Origin: Arcticibacterium luteifluviistationis
GTDB taxonomy: Bacteria > Bacteroidota > Bacteroidia > Cytophagales > Spirosomataceae
Reading direction: 5' to 3'
DNA length: 64,000 bases
NCBI RefSeq assembly: GCF_003258705.1
Contig: NZ_CP029480.1
Location: 4,216,001 to 4,280,000, forward strand
The position numbers were made by a program, and so were the translations under genes. This document shows positions 36,463-46,084 of this stretch, in pieces (position 1 is the stretch's first letter; every line of letters begins with the position of its first letter). The notes beneath the pieces were generated by a model. That model saw only the letters and a program-made list of their open reading frames with translations. It was not told the origin of the DNA and did no database searches.

Positions 36463-39120
36463 ATGTTTCGCTTAACCAGGAAAAATATAATAAAACTGTC
36501 AATGTTGACGCTTGCCATCTTTGGTGTGGGTCAATCTTGGGGGCAATTTTATGTTAGCCCGAAAGCCTGTGTTGTAGATATTACGAGCGGATCAGATGGT
36601 GCTTTAGAAGGGTGCCCTAATGCCACTTACTTTTTCGATACTGACTTAGATTCAGAAAGTTGGGTTTGGGATTTTGGTGATATCACTAATTCTAGCCCTT
36701 CTACAACTAGGAATCCTCAATTTTTCTATTCTACTCCAGGTGACTATCAAGTTTCCTTAACTAAGGTATCTAAAGCAGGAGATACAGCAACAGTTACCAG
36801 AACAGTTTCTGTAGGAGGTTTGCCACAACAACCGAAATTTAATGATGTAACATCAGCAGATACTACAGTTTGTGATAATGGTGCTTTGACCCTTGATCCT
36901 TTTAAGTTATCGGTTGGGACCTCTGCTTATACTTATTTGTGGTTTCCTGGCGGAGAAACTACAAAGACTATTGATGTTGATTCTTCTGGATGTTATTCCG
37001 TAGAGGTTTTTGGCCCGGACGGTTGTTCGCGTACCGCTAAAATAAATGTAAAATTTTGTTACGAGGAACCTAGCGGTGGTGGTGGAAACGAAAAATGGTT
37101 TTTTGGAGAAGGAGCAACGCTAGAATTTCAAAGTGATGGAGGTGTTGAAGTTGTCGCAGACTCGTTAGACTCAGAAGGTGACTTTTTCGACGATGCTGAA
37201 GTCGAAGACATAACGATTTCTCCAGCAGGTGGAGGGGCTAATCCGCTTCGATCGGATGTTGCTACCGCCATGGTTTATGGCCCTTCGGGAAGTTTGGCTT
37301 TTTATTCGGATGGTAAAAATATTTATGATGCTAATGATGAGCCTATTTTAGATGCTAATGGTGTAGGGCTACTTAATGGAAACAATACCGCTTCACAAGG
37401 ATTGAGTATTATACCTAAAAGTAATTGCACGGAGTGCCCACATCATCAGTACTATGTTTTTTCAAAGGATGTAGATACAGGAATCTTATCTTATAGTGTT
37501 ATTGACCTTCGATATAATGAGGGAATGGGACAAATTGTAGAAAGAGATGTGCCTATAGCGGCAGGAATTACTGATAAGGTCACTGTTCTCCCAAAATCTG
37601 ACGAAACGGGTTTTGATATTTTTACGCACCAGCTAGGGAATAATACAATTCAAATCATAGGAATTGATTCTGTTGGAATTCAAACTACAGAAAAAGCAAT
37701 TGGTATTATTCAGGAAGATTTAGAGTCTAGCGTTGGTTACACGGTGTTCAATGAGCAAGGGACACAAATGGCCCAGGCTGGAGTTGTGGCTGGACAGAAT
37801 GTAGTACAAGTATTAACTTATGATCCAGAGACCAGTGATTTTTCTAACCCTATAACAGTTGATTTAGGGATTTCAGCTCCGCCAAATGTTTACGGACTAT
37901 CGTTTAGTCCTGATGGTCGTTTACTGTACGCCACTATTTCTGGAGACCCCGCAAATGGGGAAACTTCGTATTTGCTTCAAATTCCAATTTTTTACGTAGA
38001 CCCAACATTGATTCAGGCTAATATTATAACTATAGATGAGTCAGACACACAGCAGTTTGGTGCATTACAGTTAGGGCCAGTTAATCCTAACAGTTCTGGA
38101 GCTAAATATCTCTATATGGCTGTTAAAGGCAGTGATAGAATTGCATACCTACAAGCACCTGACGAACCAGGAAATGCGGAATTGACCGGATATGAGATTG
38201 AGAACGGAACAGAGGTTAATGGGATAGTAGGGCTGGGTTTGCCTTCAGTTATTTATGCTAATCAAGTGCAAGATGGAGGAGGTGCGTCGGCAAACTATTC
38301 AGGAAACTGTTTTAATGCCGCAACGGCCTTAGAGGCTCAGGGGATTTGTGATCCTATGAGAAATGAGATTTCTTGGGAGTTTGAAGATGGAACTACGCTA
38401 GAAGGGAAAAATGTCAATTATACATTTCCTAAATTAGGATGGAATAAGATTAAGGTAATTATAAAGGTTTTCAATAAATCACCACTTAGTGGTATCGTTG
38501 ATTCGCAGGTAATAGACCAAATATTGGAAGCTACGGAAACTGAATGTACCGAGGTAGTGCTCATTGATTCAATTTATATAAAACCATCTCCTATTTCTTC
38601 GCTTCCTGACTTTGCATATGTCTGTACTAGAGAAATCCCTGTTAAGAGAGCATTATTATATGCTGCTGTTACCGGAGGCGACTCTTTTATTTATAGTTGG
38701 GGTACTGCTGCAGGAGTTCCCTTGGGAGGTAATGCCAGCGATTCAATCCAAGAAGTGATAGCTCCTTCTGTATACACGCTGGAGGTAGAAAATAATTTTG
38801 GCTGTTTTACGGAGGATGACATAGAAGTGGTAGAAGGCTGTGAACCTAGAGTGTTTTTTCCCAATGCCTTCACGCCAATTGGTGCTAACCCCAAATTTAA
38901 AGTCCAGTATGCTTACTTGGATGATGTCAATCTAAAGGTTTTTAATAGATGGGGAGAGCTAGTTTTTGAAACTGATAACCTCGATATTCAGTGGGATGGA
39001 AGGGTGAAAGGTAAAATTCAAGCTCCTACGCTGTATCCTTATGTCTTAACATACAAGGCTCTAGACTTTCCTGAAAGAGGTTTTTTGAAGGAAATTGGTT
39101 CTGTCTGGGTGCTGAAGTAA
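36463..39120 (+). CDS. Large secreted PKD-domain protein with T9SS type B (gliding-associated) C-terminal domain
   Basis: An 885-residue protein with an N-terminal signal (about residues 8-27), a PKD domain (about 45-118, with VWDFGDITNSS and FYSTPGDYQVSLTK), a Cys-containing Ig-like segment, a central region with repeated blade-like segments resembling a beta-propeller (LAFYSDGKNIYDAND, YGLSFSPDGRLLYATISG), a second PKD-like segment (WEFEDGTTLEGKNVNYTFP), and a C-terminal domain starting VFFPNAFTPIGANPKF with VFNRWGELVFET and IQWDG. The last is the gliding motility-associated, type B sorting domain. It is predicted to be exported by the type IX system to the cell surface or medium; ligand unknown. 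Confidence 0.9.
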   Translation: MFRLTRKNIIKLSMLTLAIFGVGQSWGQFYVSPKACVVDITSGSDGALEGCPNATYFFDTDLDSESWVWDFGDITNSSPSTTRNPQFFYSTPGDYQVSLTKVSKAGDTATVTRTVSVGGLPQQPKFNDVTSADTTVCDNGALTLDPFKLSVGTSAYTYLWFPGGETTKTIDVDSSGCYSVEVFGPDGCSRTAKINVKFCYEEPSGGGGNEKWFFGEGATLEFQSDGGVEVVADSLDSEGDFFDDAEVEDITISPAGGGANPLRSDVATAMVYGPSGSLAFYSDGKNIYDANDEPILDANGVGLLNGNNTASQGLSIIPKSNCTECPHHQYYVFSKDVDTGILSYSVIDLRYNEGMGQIVERDVPIAAGITDKVTVLPKSDETGFDIFTHQLGNNTIQIIGIDSVGIQTTEKAIGIIQEDLESSVGYTVFNEQGTQMAQAGVVAGQNVVQVLTYDPETSDFSNPITVDLGISAPPNVYGLSFSPDGRLLYATISGDPANGETSYLLQIPIFYVDPTLIQANIITIDESDTQQFGALQLGPVNPNSSGAKYLYMAVKGSDRIAYLQAPDEPGNAELTGYEIENGTEVNGIVGLGLPSVIYANQVQDGGGASANYSGNCFNAATALEAQGICDPMRNEISWEFEDGTTLEGKNVNYTFPKLGWNKIKVIIKVFNKSPLSGIVDSQVIDQILEATETECTEVVLIDSIYIKPSPISSLPDFAYVCTREIPVKRALLYAAVTGGDSFIYSWGTAAGVPLGGNASDSIQEVIAPSVYTLEVENNFGCFTEDDIEVVEGCEPRVFFPNAFTPIGANPKFKVQYAYLDDVNLKVFNRWGELVFETDNLDIQWDGRVKGKIQAPTLYPYVLTYKALDFPERGFLKEIGSVWVLK

Positions 39121-39206
39121 AAAAAGCAACATTTTTCTGGCCTTATTGAAGATCTTGCTAGGTCACAATTCGTATTTTTACCAAATTTAATTCTGTAGCG
39201 AATTTT

Positions 39207-40232
39207 ATGCGGGAAGATTATTTAGAAGGAGATCAAGAAAAGCTCAACCCTATTGATAGGGATATTGAAAGAGCATTAAGGCCTGTAAATTTTGAGGATT
39301 TTACAGGTCAAGCCAAGGTGCTTGAAAACTTGAAAATATTTGTGCTTGCTGCTAAGCAAAGAGAAGAAGCAATGGATCATGTTTTATTACATGGCCCTCC
39401 TGGGCTAGGTAAAACTACTTTATCATACATTATAGCCAACGAACTTAACGCATCAATAAAGATAACTTCAGGCCCTGTTTTGGATAAACCGAGTGATTTA
39501 GCAGGTTTATTAACAAATTTAGAAGAAAATGATGTACTTTTTATTGATGAAATTCATAGATTGAATCCGATAGTAGAAGAGTACTTATACTCAGCTATGG
39601 AAGATTACAAGATTGATATCATGTTGGACTCTGGCCCAAATGCCAGAAGTGTTCAGATTTCACTCAACCCTTTTACGTTAATTGGTGCTACCACGAGAGC
39701 TGGATTATTGACAGCCCCTTTAAGAGCTCGATTTGGGATTAATGCTCGATTGGAATATTATGATGCGAAGCTTTTAAGTGTAATTGTTGGTAGGTCAGCT
39801 CAGATTTTGGAGACCCCAATAACTGCTCAAGGTACTTTTGAAATAGCTAGAAGAAGTAGAGGGACACCTCGAATTGCTAATAATTTACTCAGAAGAACGA
39901 GAGATTTTGCTCAAGTGAAAGGTACAGGAAAGATTGATATTGAAATTGCAAAATTTGCACTAGGAGCCCTTGATGTAGACGAGCATGGTTTGGATGAGAT
40001 GGATAATAGAATCCTTCATACTATCATTGATAAATTTAAAGGAGGACCAGTTGGTCTTTCTACCATTGCCACAGCCTGTAGCGAGGAGGCAGAAACGATA
40101 GAAGAAGTTTATGAGCCGTTTTTGATTCAAGAGGGCTTTTTGAAAAGAACTTCTAGAGGTCGAGAAGCCACTGAAAAGGCATATAAACATTTAAATATAG
40201 TACCTAAACATAGAACAGGAGAATTGTTTTAA
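39207..40232 (+). CDS. ruvB: Holliday junction branch migration helicase RuvB
   Basis: A 341-residue AAA+ motor with Walker [10 protein letters not shown], Walker [11 protein letters not shown], sensor 1 [10 protein letters not shown] and the C-terminal winged helix ([20 protein letters not shown]). It drives branch migration with RuvA. The glycogen synthase gene starts 1 base after its stop, so the two are probably cotranscribed. ruvA is not in the window. Confidence 0.98.
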   Translation: MREDYLEGDQEKLNPIDRDIERALRPVNFEDFTGQAKVLENLKIFVLAAKQREEAMDHVLLHGPPGLGKTTLSYIIANELNASIKITSGPVLDKPSDLAGLLTNLEENDVLFIDEIHRLNPIVEEYLYSAMEDYKIDIMLDSGPNARSVQISLNPFTLIGATTRAGLLTAPLRARFGINARLEYYDAKLLSVIVGRSAQILETPITAQGTFEIARRSRGTPRIANNLLRRTRDFAQVKGTGKIDIEIAKFALGALDVDEHGLDEMDNRILHTIIDKFKGGPVGLSTIATACSEEAETIEEVYEPFLIQEGFLKRTSRGREATEKAYKHLNIVPKHRTGELF

Positions 40233-40233
40233 G

Positions 40234-42090
40234 ATGGCAGTAAAGAAATTTGTAAAAGCAGAAGAAGAATTATTAAAGGTAGAGCCGAGGAAGCAATCAA
40301 GGGAAGTTCTATTTGAACTTGCTTGGGAGGTTTGTAACCAAGTGGGCGGAATTTATACAGTAATCCGTTCTAAAGTACCTGCTATGGTAGAAAAATGGGG
40401 TGACGATTACTGTCTGATTGGGCCTTATTTTGAACAAACAGCATCTATCGAATTTGAGAGGTCAACGGATGATTCTCCTTTTTGTAAAGCTGCTGAGGAG
40501 CTTAATAAGAATGGTATTCCCGTTCATTATGGGCACTGGCTTGTTACAGGTAGACCTAGAATGATTCTTATTGACTTTGAAAAAGCTTTAGAAAGTATTG
40601 ATAACCTTAAGTTTGATCTTTGGGAAAACCATAAAGTAAGTACCATAAATGCAGAACCTCTTGTTAATCAGGTTATTGCTTTTGGTCACTACATTGAGTT
40701 ATACCTAACCGAGTTTGTCAATAATCATGCGAAGAAATTAAATGTCATAGCTCATTTTCATGAGTGGATGTCTGCTGTTCCGATATTAAACTTAGCTCAA
40801 AACAAAATTGACCTAGCTACCGTATTTACCACGCATGCTACCATGCTTGGGAGATATATAGCAGGAAACGTGGCTAATTTTTATGAAGACTTACCTAGTT
40901 ATAATTGGGAAGAGCAAGCTAGGAATTACAACATAGAAGCACAGGCAGGAATAGAACATCATGCTGCACAAGCCTGCCACGTGCTTACTACAGTAAGTGA
41001 AATAACAGCCAAGGAGTGCGAAGTGTTTTTTGAAAGAAAATGCGATTTAATACTTCCTAATGGTTTAAACATTACTCGTTACGCGGCCACACACGAGTTT
41101 CAAAACCTTCACATTAAGTTTAAAAAGAAGATAAATCAGTTTGTGATGGGACATTTCTTCCAAAGCTATAGCTGGGATTTAGATAACACCTTATACTTTT
41201 TTACTTCGGGTAGGTATGAGTTTAAAAACAAGGGATATGACATTACGCTAGAAGCCCTTAAAAGATTGAATTTTAAGCTTGTTAAAAATAATATTGACAC
41301 TACGGTGGTCATGTTTATTATTACAAGAAACCCTGTGCATTCCATTAAACCTGAAGTTCTTCAATCAAGAGCGGTCATGGAAGAAATTAAGGAAACTTGC
41401 GAGTCTATTGAGGAGCAAATTGGCGAACAATTGTTTTATGCTTCTGCTGCCAATGAGGACCCTACTTTGCCAGATCTAAATACGTTTGTGGAGGATTATT
41501 GGAGACTACGATTAAGAAGAACTATTCAAACCTGGAAAACCAACACCCTTCCAGAAACCACTACGCATTCACTTAAAAATCCCGATCAAATTACAGAGTT
41601 CTTTGATCATTCTAACTTGAAGAATAACAAAGAAGACAGAGTGAAGTTTGTTTATCACCCAGACTTTATTTCTACTACTAATCCATTATTTGGCTTAGAG
41701 TACGGTCAATTTGTGAGAGGTTGTCACCTTGGTGTTTTCCCTAGTTACTATGAGCCATGGGGCTATACTCCACTAGAGTGTGTTATTAGAGGAATTCCTA
41801 CGGTAACTTCAGATTTATCTGGTTTTGGAGATTTCATGTTGCAGATAATGAAGGATTATGAAAATGTAGGAGTTTACGTGGTAGACAGAAAGAAGAAATC
41901 TTATGAAGAGGCTGCTGAGCAATTAGCCGATCAGCTTTTCAACTTTGTAACCATGAACAGAAGGGATAGAATAATGCAGCGAAATAGAGTTGAGAATTTC
42001 TCTGATATATTCGACTGGGCGAACTTGAGGTCTTACTACGATACAGCACACGATTTGGCATTAAAAAAGAAAGGGGTAAAGTTGAAATAG
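40234..42090 (+). CDS. Glycogen synthase, eukaryote-type GT3 family
   Basis: A 618-residue glycosyltransferase resembling yeast and animal glycogen synthases (GT3) rather than bacterial GlgA (GT5, about 480 residues). N-terminal ELAWEVCNQVGGIYTVIRSK holds the nucleotide-sugar loop; VFTTHATMLGRYIA and SYYEPWGYTPLECVIRGIP (acidic catalytic region) are GT3-like. GT3 enzymes usually use UDP-glucose. The regulatory phosphorylation tails of the animal enzymes are absent. Adjacent to ruvB. Confidence 0.88.
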   Translation: MAVKKFVKAEEELLKVEPRKQSREVLFELAWEVCNQVGGIYTVIRSKVPAMVEKWGDDYCLIGPYFEQTASIEFERSTDDSPFCKAAEELNKNGIPVHYGHWLVTGRPRMILIDFEKALESIDNLKFDLWENHKVSTINAEPLVNQVIAFGHYIELYLTEFVNNHAKKLNVIAHFHEWMSAVPILNLAQNKIDLATVFTTHATMLGRYIAGNVANFYEDLPSYNWEEQARNYNIEAQAGIEHHAAQACHVLTTVSEITAKECEVFFERKCDLILPNGLNITRYAATHEFQNLHIKFKKKINQFVMGHFFQSYSWDLDNTLYFFTSGRYEFKNKGYDITLEALKRLNFKLVKNNIDTTVVMFIITRNPVHSIKPEVLQSRAVMEEIKETCESIEEQIGEQLFYASAANEDPTLPDLNTFVEDYWRLRLRRTIQTWKTNTLPETTTHSLKNPDQITEFFDHSNLKNNKEDRVKFVYHPDFISTTNPLFGLEYGQFVRGCHLGVFPSYYEPWGYTPLECVIRGIPTVTSDLSGFGDFMLQIMKDYENVGVYVVDRKKKSYEEAAEQLADQLFNFVTMNRRDRIMQRNRVENFSDIFDWANLRSYYDTAHDLALKKKGVKLK

Positions 42091-42220
42091 GTAAATTTCC
42101 TTAAAAGGTGTTTTGTGGCAAGCTTCTGATTTGTAGTAGTTTGTGATTTATTTTAAAACAAGGTGTCTTAAAATGGTACAATTTATTTAATTTTGAGGCA
42201 CAATCAATTATTCATACCTA

Positions 42221-42817
42221 ATGCTTCCTGTTGCAGGCTTAATACTATTGGCTTATTTACTTGGCTCTATTCCTACCGCGGTATTGTATGGTAGAATTTT
42301 CCATAAGGTAGATGTAAGAGAGTTCGGTTCAGGTAATGCTGGGGCCACTAATTCCCTTAGGGTTTTAGGCAAAAAAGCAGGTATAGCGGTATTGATTGTT
42401 GACATGCTTAAGGGTTTCTTAGCAATTTTTATAGCAAGAAAAGTCCTAGGTTCAGACGAGTCTACTTTAATAATTATTGGTTTTGCTGCTGTAATTGGCC
42501 ATCTTCTTCCGCTCTTCGCAGGCTTTAAAGGAGGAAAAGGTATTGCTACTTCCTTCGGTGTTATTTTAGCGTTAAACCCTTATGGAGCTTTAATTTGTCT
42601 TATAGTGTTTGCTATAGTTTTAACTCTTAGCAAATATGTATCACTTGCGTCTTTAATGGCTTCATTTTCTTTTATTCCTTTCAACTATTTTAGAAGGCCA
42701 GATGAACACTTTTTTCATGCCATGGCTCTTGCTCTTTTTCTACTCCTTTTGTTTACACATCGTGAAAACGTAAAAAGGCTGCTAGCGGGTAACGAAAATA
42801 GGTACCCTCCCAAATAG
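42221..42817 (+). CDS. plsY: Glycerol-3-phosphate acyltransferase PlsY
   Basis: A 198-residue inner-membrane enzyme that makes lysophosphatidate from acyl phosphate and glycerol 3-phosphate. The three conserved loops are visible: GSIPTAVLYGR, FGSGNAGATNSLRVLGKKAG and GHLLPLFAGFKGGKGIATSFG. Normal length. A TAATTTTG at 42188-42195 is a candidate -7 element. Confidence 0.95.
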   Translation: MLPVAGLILLAYLLGSIPTAVLYGRIFHKVDVREFGSGNAGATNSLRVLGKKAGIAVLIVDMLKGFLAIFIARKVLGSDESTLIIIGFAAVIGHLLPLFAGFKGGKGIATSFGVILALNPYGALICLIVFAIVLTLSKYVSLASLMASFSFIPFNYFRRPDEHFFHAMALALFLLLLFTHRENVKRLLAGNENRYPPK

Positions 42818-42852
42818 ATAATCTTTAGTTTATGCGAATGATTTAGTATCCT

Positions 42853-42860
42853 TACCTTTG
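42853..42860 (+). promoter_or_regulatory. Putative -7 element of the M20 peptidase-murQ-VWA unit
   Basis: TACCTTTG matches TAnnTTTG and lies 24 bases before the ATG at 42885. The TTG at 42858 falls inside this element, which argues against it as a start codon. Confidence 0.45.
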
Positions 42861-42884
42861 TTAAAAATAAAGGTAATTTTAGGT

Positions 42885-44267
42885 ATGAAGTCATTTATAG
42901 AAAAAAACAAACAACGATTTTTAGACGAGCTTTTTGAGTTTCTAAGAATCCCATCGGTTAGTGCGGATCCTAAGTTTGATGGAGATATGAAAGCGGGAGC
43001 TTCTTGGATTCAAGGTAAGCTTTTAGATGCAGGAATGGATCTAGCAGAAATTTGTCCTACAGCTGGTCACCCGATTGTTTTTTCTCAAAAAATCATTGAC
43101 AAGAATTTACCGACCATTCTTGTATATGGTCACTATGACGTACAGCCAGCTGACCCTTATGAACTATGGGATTCACCTCCTTTTGAACCAGTAATTAGAA
43201 AATCAAAAGTTCACCCAGACGGAGCCATTTTTGCGAGAGGTGCTTGTGACGACAAAGGTCAAATTTACATGCACGTAAAAGCTATTGAGGGCATGCTTGA
43301 AAACAATTCATTGACTTGCAATGTTAAAGTTATGTTTGAAGGAGAAGAAGAAGTCGGTTCTGAAAATCTAGAAACGTTTATTAAAGCAAATAAAGAAAAA
43401 TTAGCGGCAGATGTCATTCTGATTTCTGACACTTCAATTATTGCAAACGACATACCATCTGTAGAAACTGGTTTAAGAGGACTTTCTTACATGGAAGTAG
43501 AGGTTACAGGGCCAAATCGCGATTTACATTCAGGAGTTTATGGTGGAGCTGTAGCCAATCCAGCTAACGTTTTATCAAAAATGATAGCTTCTCTTCATGA
43601 TGAAGATGGAAGAATTACGGTAGAAGGTTTTTATGACAAAGTGATAGAACTGAATCTTGAGGAGAGAGAGGCTTTGGAGAAAGCTCCTTTTGATGAAAAT
43701 GAATATAAAGAAGACCTAGATATTGATGCAGTAGCAGGAGAAAAAGGTTATACTACAAGAGAAAGGGCAGCCATTAGACCTACTTTAGATGTAAATGGAA
43801 TTTGGAGTGGATACACTGGCGAAGGGTCTAAAACGGTATTACCGTCAAAGGCTAACGCAAAAATTTCAATGAGACTAGTACCAGACCAAGACTGGATAGA
43901 GATTTCAGAACTATTTGACAAACATTTTAGAGCAATAGCACCACCTACGGTCAAAGTCAAAGTTTCTAGGCATCACGGAGGTCAACCTTACGTTACACCT
44001 ACAGACTCAATTGGATATCAGGCGGCTTTTAATGCCATGCAAGAAGCCTTTGATGGAAAAACACCAGTTCCAACTCGTGGAGGAGGTAGTATACCAATTG
44101 TGGCTTTATTTGAAGAAGTTTTAGGTCTAAAATCAATTTTGTTTGGTTTTGGTTTAGATTCAGATGCTTTACACTCACCAAATGAAAATTACGGAGTGTT
44201 CAACTTCTTTAAAGGAATTGAGACTATACCATTGTTTTATAAGCACTTTGCTCAATTGTCTAAATAA
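42885..44267 (+). CDS. M20 family dipeptidase
   Basis: A 460-residue zinc peptidase starting at ATG 42885 (MKSFIEKNKQRF). The metal-binding segments are VYGHYDVQPADPYELW (His, Asp), ARGACDDKGQ (bridging Asp) and EGEEEVGSENL (catalytic Glu); a dimerisation domain sits in the middle and the last His ligand is in SDALHSPNE. This branch (DUF/CNDP-like) cleaves small peptides. It starts a tight run with murQ (6-base gap) and a VWA protein (2-base gap), so a role in murein peptide recycling is possible. Confidence 0.92.
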   Translation: MKSFIEKNKQRFLDELFEFLRIPSVSADPKFDGDMKAGASWIQGKLLDAGMDLAEICPTAGHPIVFSQKIIDKNLPTILVYGHYDVQPADPYELWDSPPFEPVIRKSKVHPDGAIFARGACDDKGQIYMHVKAIEGMLENNSLTCNVKVMFEGEEEVGSENLETFIKANKEKLAADVILISDTSIIANDIPSVETGLRGLSYMEVEVTGPNRDLHSGVYGGAVANPANVLSKMIASLHDEDGRITVEGFYDKVIELNLEEREALEKAPFDENEYKEDLDIDAVAGEKGYTTRERAAIRPTLDVNGIWSGYTGEGSKTVLPSKANAKISMRLVPDQDWIEISELFDKHFRAIAPPTVKVKVSRHHGGQPYVTPTDSIGYQAAFNAMQEAFDGKTPVPTRGGGSIPIVALFEEVLGLKSILFGFGLDSDALHSPNENYGVFNFFKGIETIPLFYKHFAQLSK

Positions 44268-44273
44268 TATAGA

Positions 44274-45092
44274 ATGGCTGATTTATTAGAATTATCAACG
44301 GAGTCAAGCTCAAATCATGACAATCTTGAAAATAAGTCTGTCATGGAACTTCTTCAGGGAATGAACCAAGAAGATAGGTCTGTTCCTGTAGCGGTAGATA
44401 AGGTTTTGCCTCAAATAGAAGCACTTGTGCAGGAAATAGTCAAGAGGATGAAGAATGGAGGTCGACTATTTTATATTGGAGCAGGTACCAGTGGCCGTCT
44501 TGGAGTAGTGGATGCTTCAGAGTGTCCGCCTACTTTTGGGGTAAGTCATGATTTAGTAGTTGGTATTATTGCAGGAGGAGATAGTGCCATTCGTAAAGCG
44601 GTTGAGTTTGCAGAAGATGACGTAGAGCAAGCTTGGAAAGATTTAGAGGCTTATCAAGTTAATTCCAATGATAGCGTTATTGGAATAGCGGCCAGTGGAA
44701 GAACACCTTACGTAATTGGTGGTTTACAAAAAGCTAATGAGTCCGGTGTTTTAACAGGTTGTGTTGTTTGCAATGCTGGAAGTGGTGTTGCAGCGGTCGC
44801 AAATTATCCAGTTGAGGTGGTTGTAGGACCTGAGTTTATTACGGGTAGTACAAGGTTGAAATCAGGAACAGCCCAGAAGCTTGTTCTTAACATGATTTCA
44901 ACGGCAGTGATGATTCAACTAGGAAAAGTGAAAGGGAATAAGATGGTTGATATGCAGCTATCTAATGATAAACTTGTGGAGCGTGGCACTAGAATGGTTA
45001 TGAATGAAATCAATATTGATTTTGATTTAGCCAAAAAGCTTCTACTTGAACATGGAAGTGTTAGGAAGGCGGTTGAAAACTATAAAGAATAG
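44274..45092 (+). CDS. murQ: N-acetylmuramic acid 6-phosphate etherase
   Basis: A 272-residue SIS-domain lyase with the signature IGAGTSGRLGVVDASECPPTFG split over its phosphosugar-binding loop, plus GIAASGRTPYVIGGL and GPEFITGSTRLKSGTAQK. It splits MurNAc-6-phosphate into GlcNAc-6-phosphate and lactate during wall recycling. It is slightly short compared with the usual 298 residues but has all motifs. It lies between the M20 peptidase and the VWA gene in one transcript. Confidence 0.96.
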   Translation: MADLLELSTESSSNHDNLENKSVMELLQGMNQEDRSVPVAVDKVLPQIEALVQEIVKRMKNGGRLFYIGAGTSGRLGVVDASECPPTFGVSHDLVVGIIAGGDSAIRKAVEFAEDDVEQAWKDLEAYQVNSNDSVIGIAASGRTPYVIGGLQKANESGVLTGCVVCNAGSGVAAVANYPVEVVVGPEFITGSTRLKSGTAQKLVLNMISTAVMIQLGKVKGNKMVDMQLSNDKLVERGTRMVMNEINIDFDLAKKLLLEHGSVRKAVENYKE

Positions 45093-45094
45093 AA

Positions 45095-46084
45095 ATGTTT
45101 GATTGGTTTTCCTTTGAATGGTTTTACCCAACGACTTTAAGAAGTTTTATATGGGCAAATCCTATATACCTCTACTTGGTTTTGGGAATTCCTTTGCTAT
45201 TTATTCTAAGATGGTTTTTTGGAGGAAATACCAGTCAAAAGTTAAACCTGATTGTCAAAAAGGAGACTTTGTCAACTAGTTGGCTAAAGAACCTAAGGTT
45301 TGTAGTACCCGTTACTTTTGGTTTGGCAACAGCCTTATTGCTGCTTGCTTTAGCGAGGCCTCAGCGGAATTTAGATTCAGAAGAAACCGTTGCCGAAGGT
45401 ATAAATATCATCATTGCTTTAGACGTTTCGGAATCTATGCGAACTGCTGATTTGTTACCCAATAGACTAAGTGCAGCAAAACAAGTGGCTAGGCAATTTT
45501 TGAATAAAAGAGCCAATGATAAAATAGGTTTGGTGGTCTTTGCAGGTGAATCTCTATCTATATGTCCTCTTACTTCAGATTATGGCGTTTTAGCCGAGTA
45601 TTTAGATAAAGTTTCTTGGGATATGATCAGTGCTTCAGGTACAGCCATTGGCAATGCTATTGCAACTTCTATAAATAGACTTAGAGACACATCGGGAGAG
45701 AGTAAAGCAATAATACTTTTAAGCGATGGCGACAATACTGCCGGTAACCTTTCCCCTCAATCTGCGTCAGATTTGGCAAAATCTTTTGGGATAAGAATTT
45801 ATACCATCGCTATTGGGACCAATATAGGAGTAGAGGCAACAAACACTCAAATTCTAAATGAAATTGCTACTAACACGGATGCTGTTTTTTATTCGGCGGG
45901 GTCCAGGGAAGCCTTATTAGGTGTTTTTGAAAATATAAATGGTTTAGAAAAAACTAGATTTGCTGAAACCTTGATAAAGGATGTTCGGGACTATTATTAC
46001 GTTTACCTAAACTGGTCTTTGGTTATATTTGTTTTATTCTTTTTGCTTCGAAATACCTTTCTTAATAATGCATTGGAAGATTGA
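45095..46084 (+). CDS. VWA-domain membrane protein (BatA-like)
   Basis: A 329-residue BatA-type protein: two N-terminal membrane helices (about residues 22-42 and 68-88), a von Willebrand A domain with intact MIDAS motif DVSES (ALDVSESMRTADLLPNRL), Thr in the SASGTAIG loop and Asp in LLSDGDNT, and a C-terminal helix (about 300-320). Bat proteins usually sit in a moxR-batABCD operon; no moxR or other bat gene is seen here. Its last 17 bases overlap the polysaccharide dehydrogenase gene. Function unknown; an envelope role is likely. Confidence 0.85.
   Translation: MFDWFSFEWFYPTTLRSFIWANPIYLYLVLGIPLLFILRWFFGGNTSQKLNLIVKKETLSTSWLKNLRFVVPVTFGLATALLLLALARPQRNLDSEETVAEGINIIIALDVSESMRTADLLPNRLSAAKQVARQFLNKRANDKIGLVVFAGESLSICPLTSDYGVLAEYLDKVSWDMISASGTAIGNAIATSINRLRDTSGESKAIILLSDGDNTAGNLSPQSASDLAKSFGIRIYTIAIGTNIGVEATNTQILNEIATNTDAVFYSAGSREALLGVFENINGLEKTRFAETLIKDVRDYYYVYLNWSLVIFVLFFLLRNTFLNNALED

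Noticed and set aside
46029-46067. Upstream TTG start of the nucleotide-sugar dehydrogenase
   Set aside because: It adds 13 hydrophobic residues encoded within the last helix region of the VWA gene; the ATG at 46068 fits the family start.
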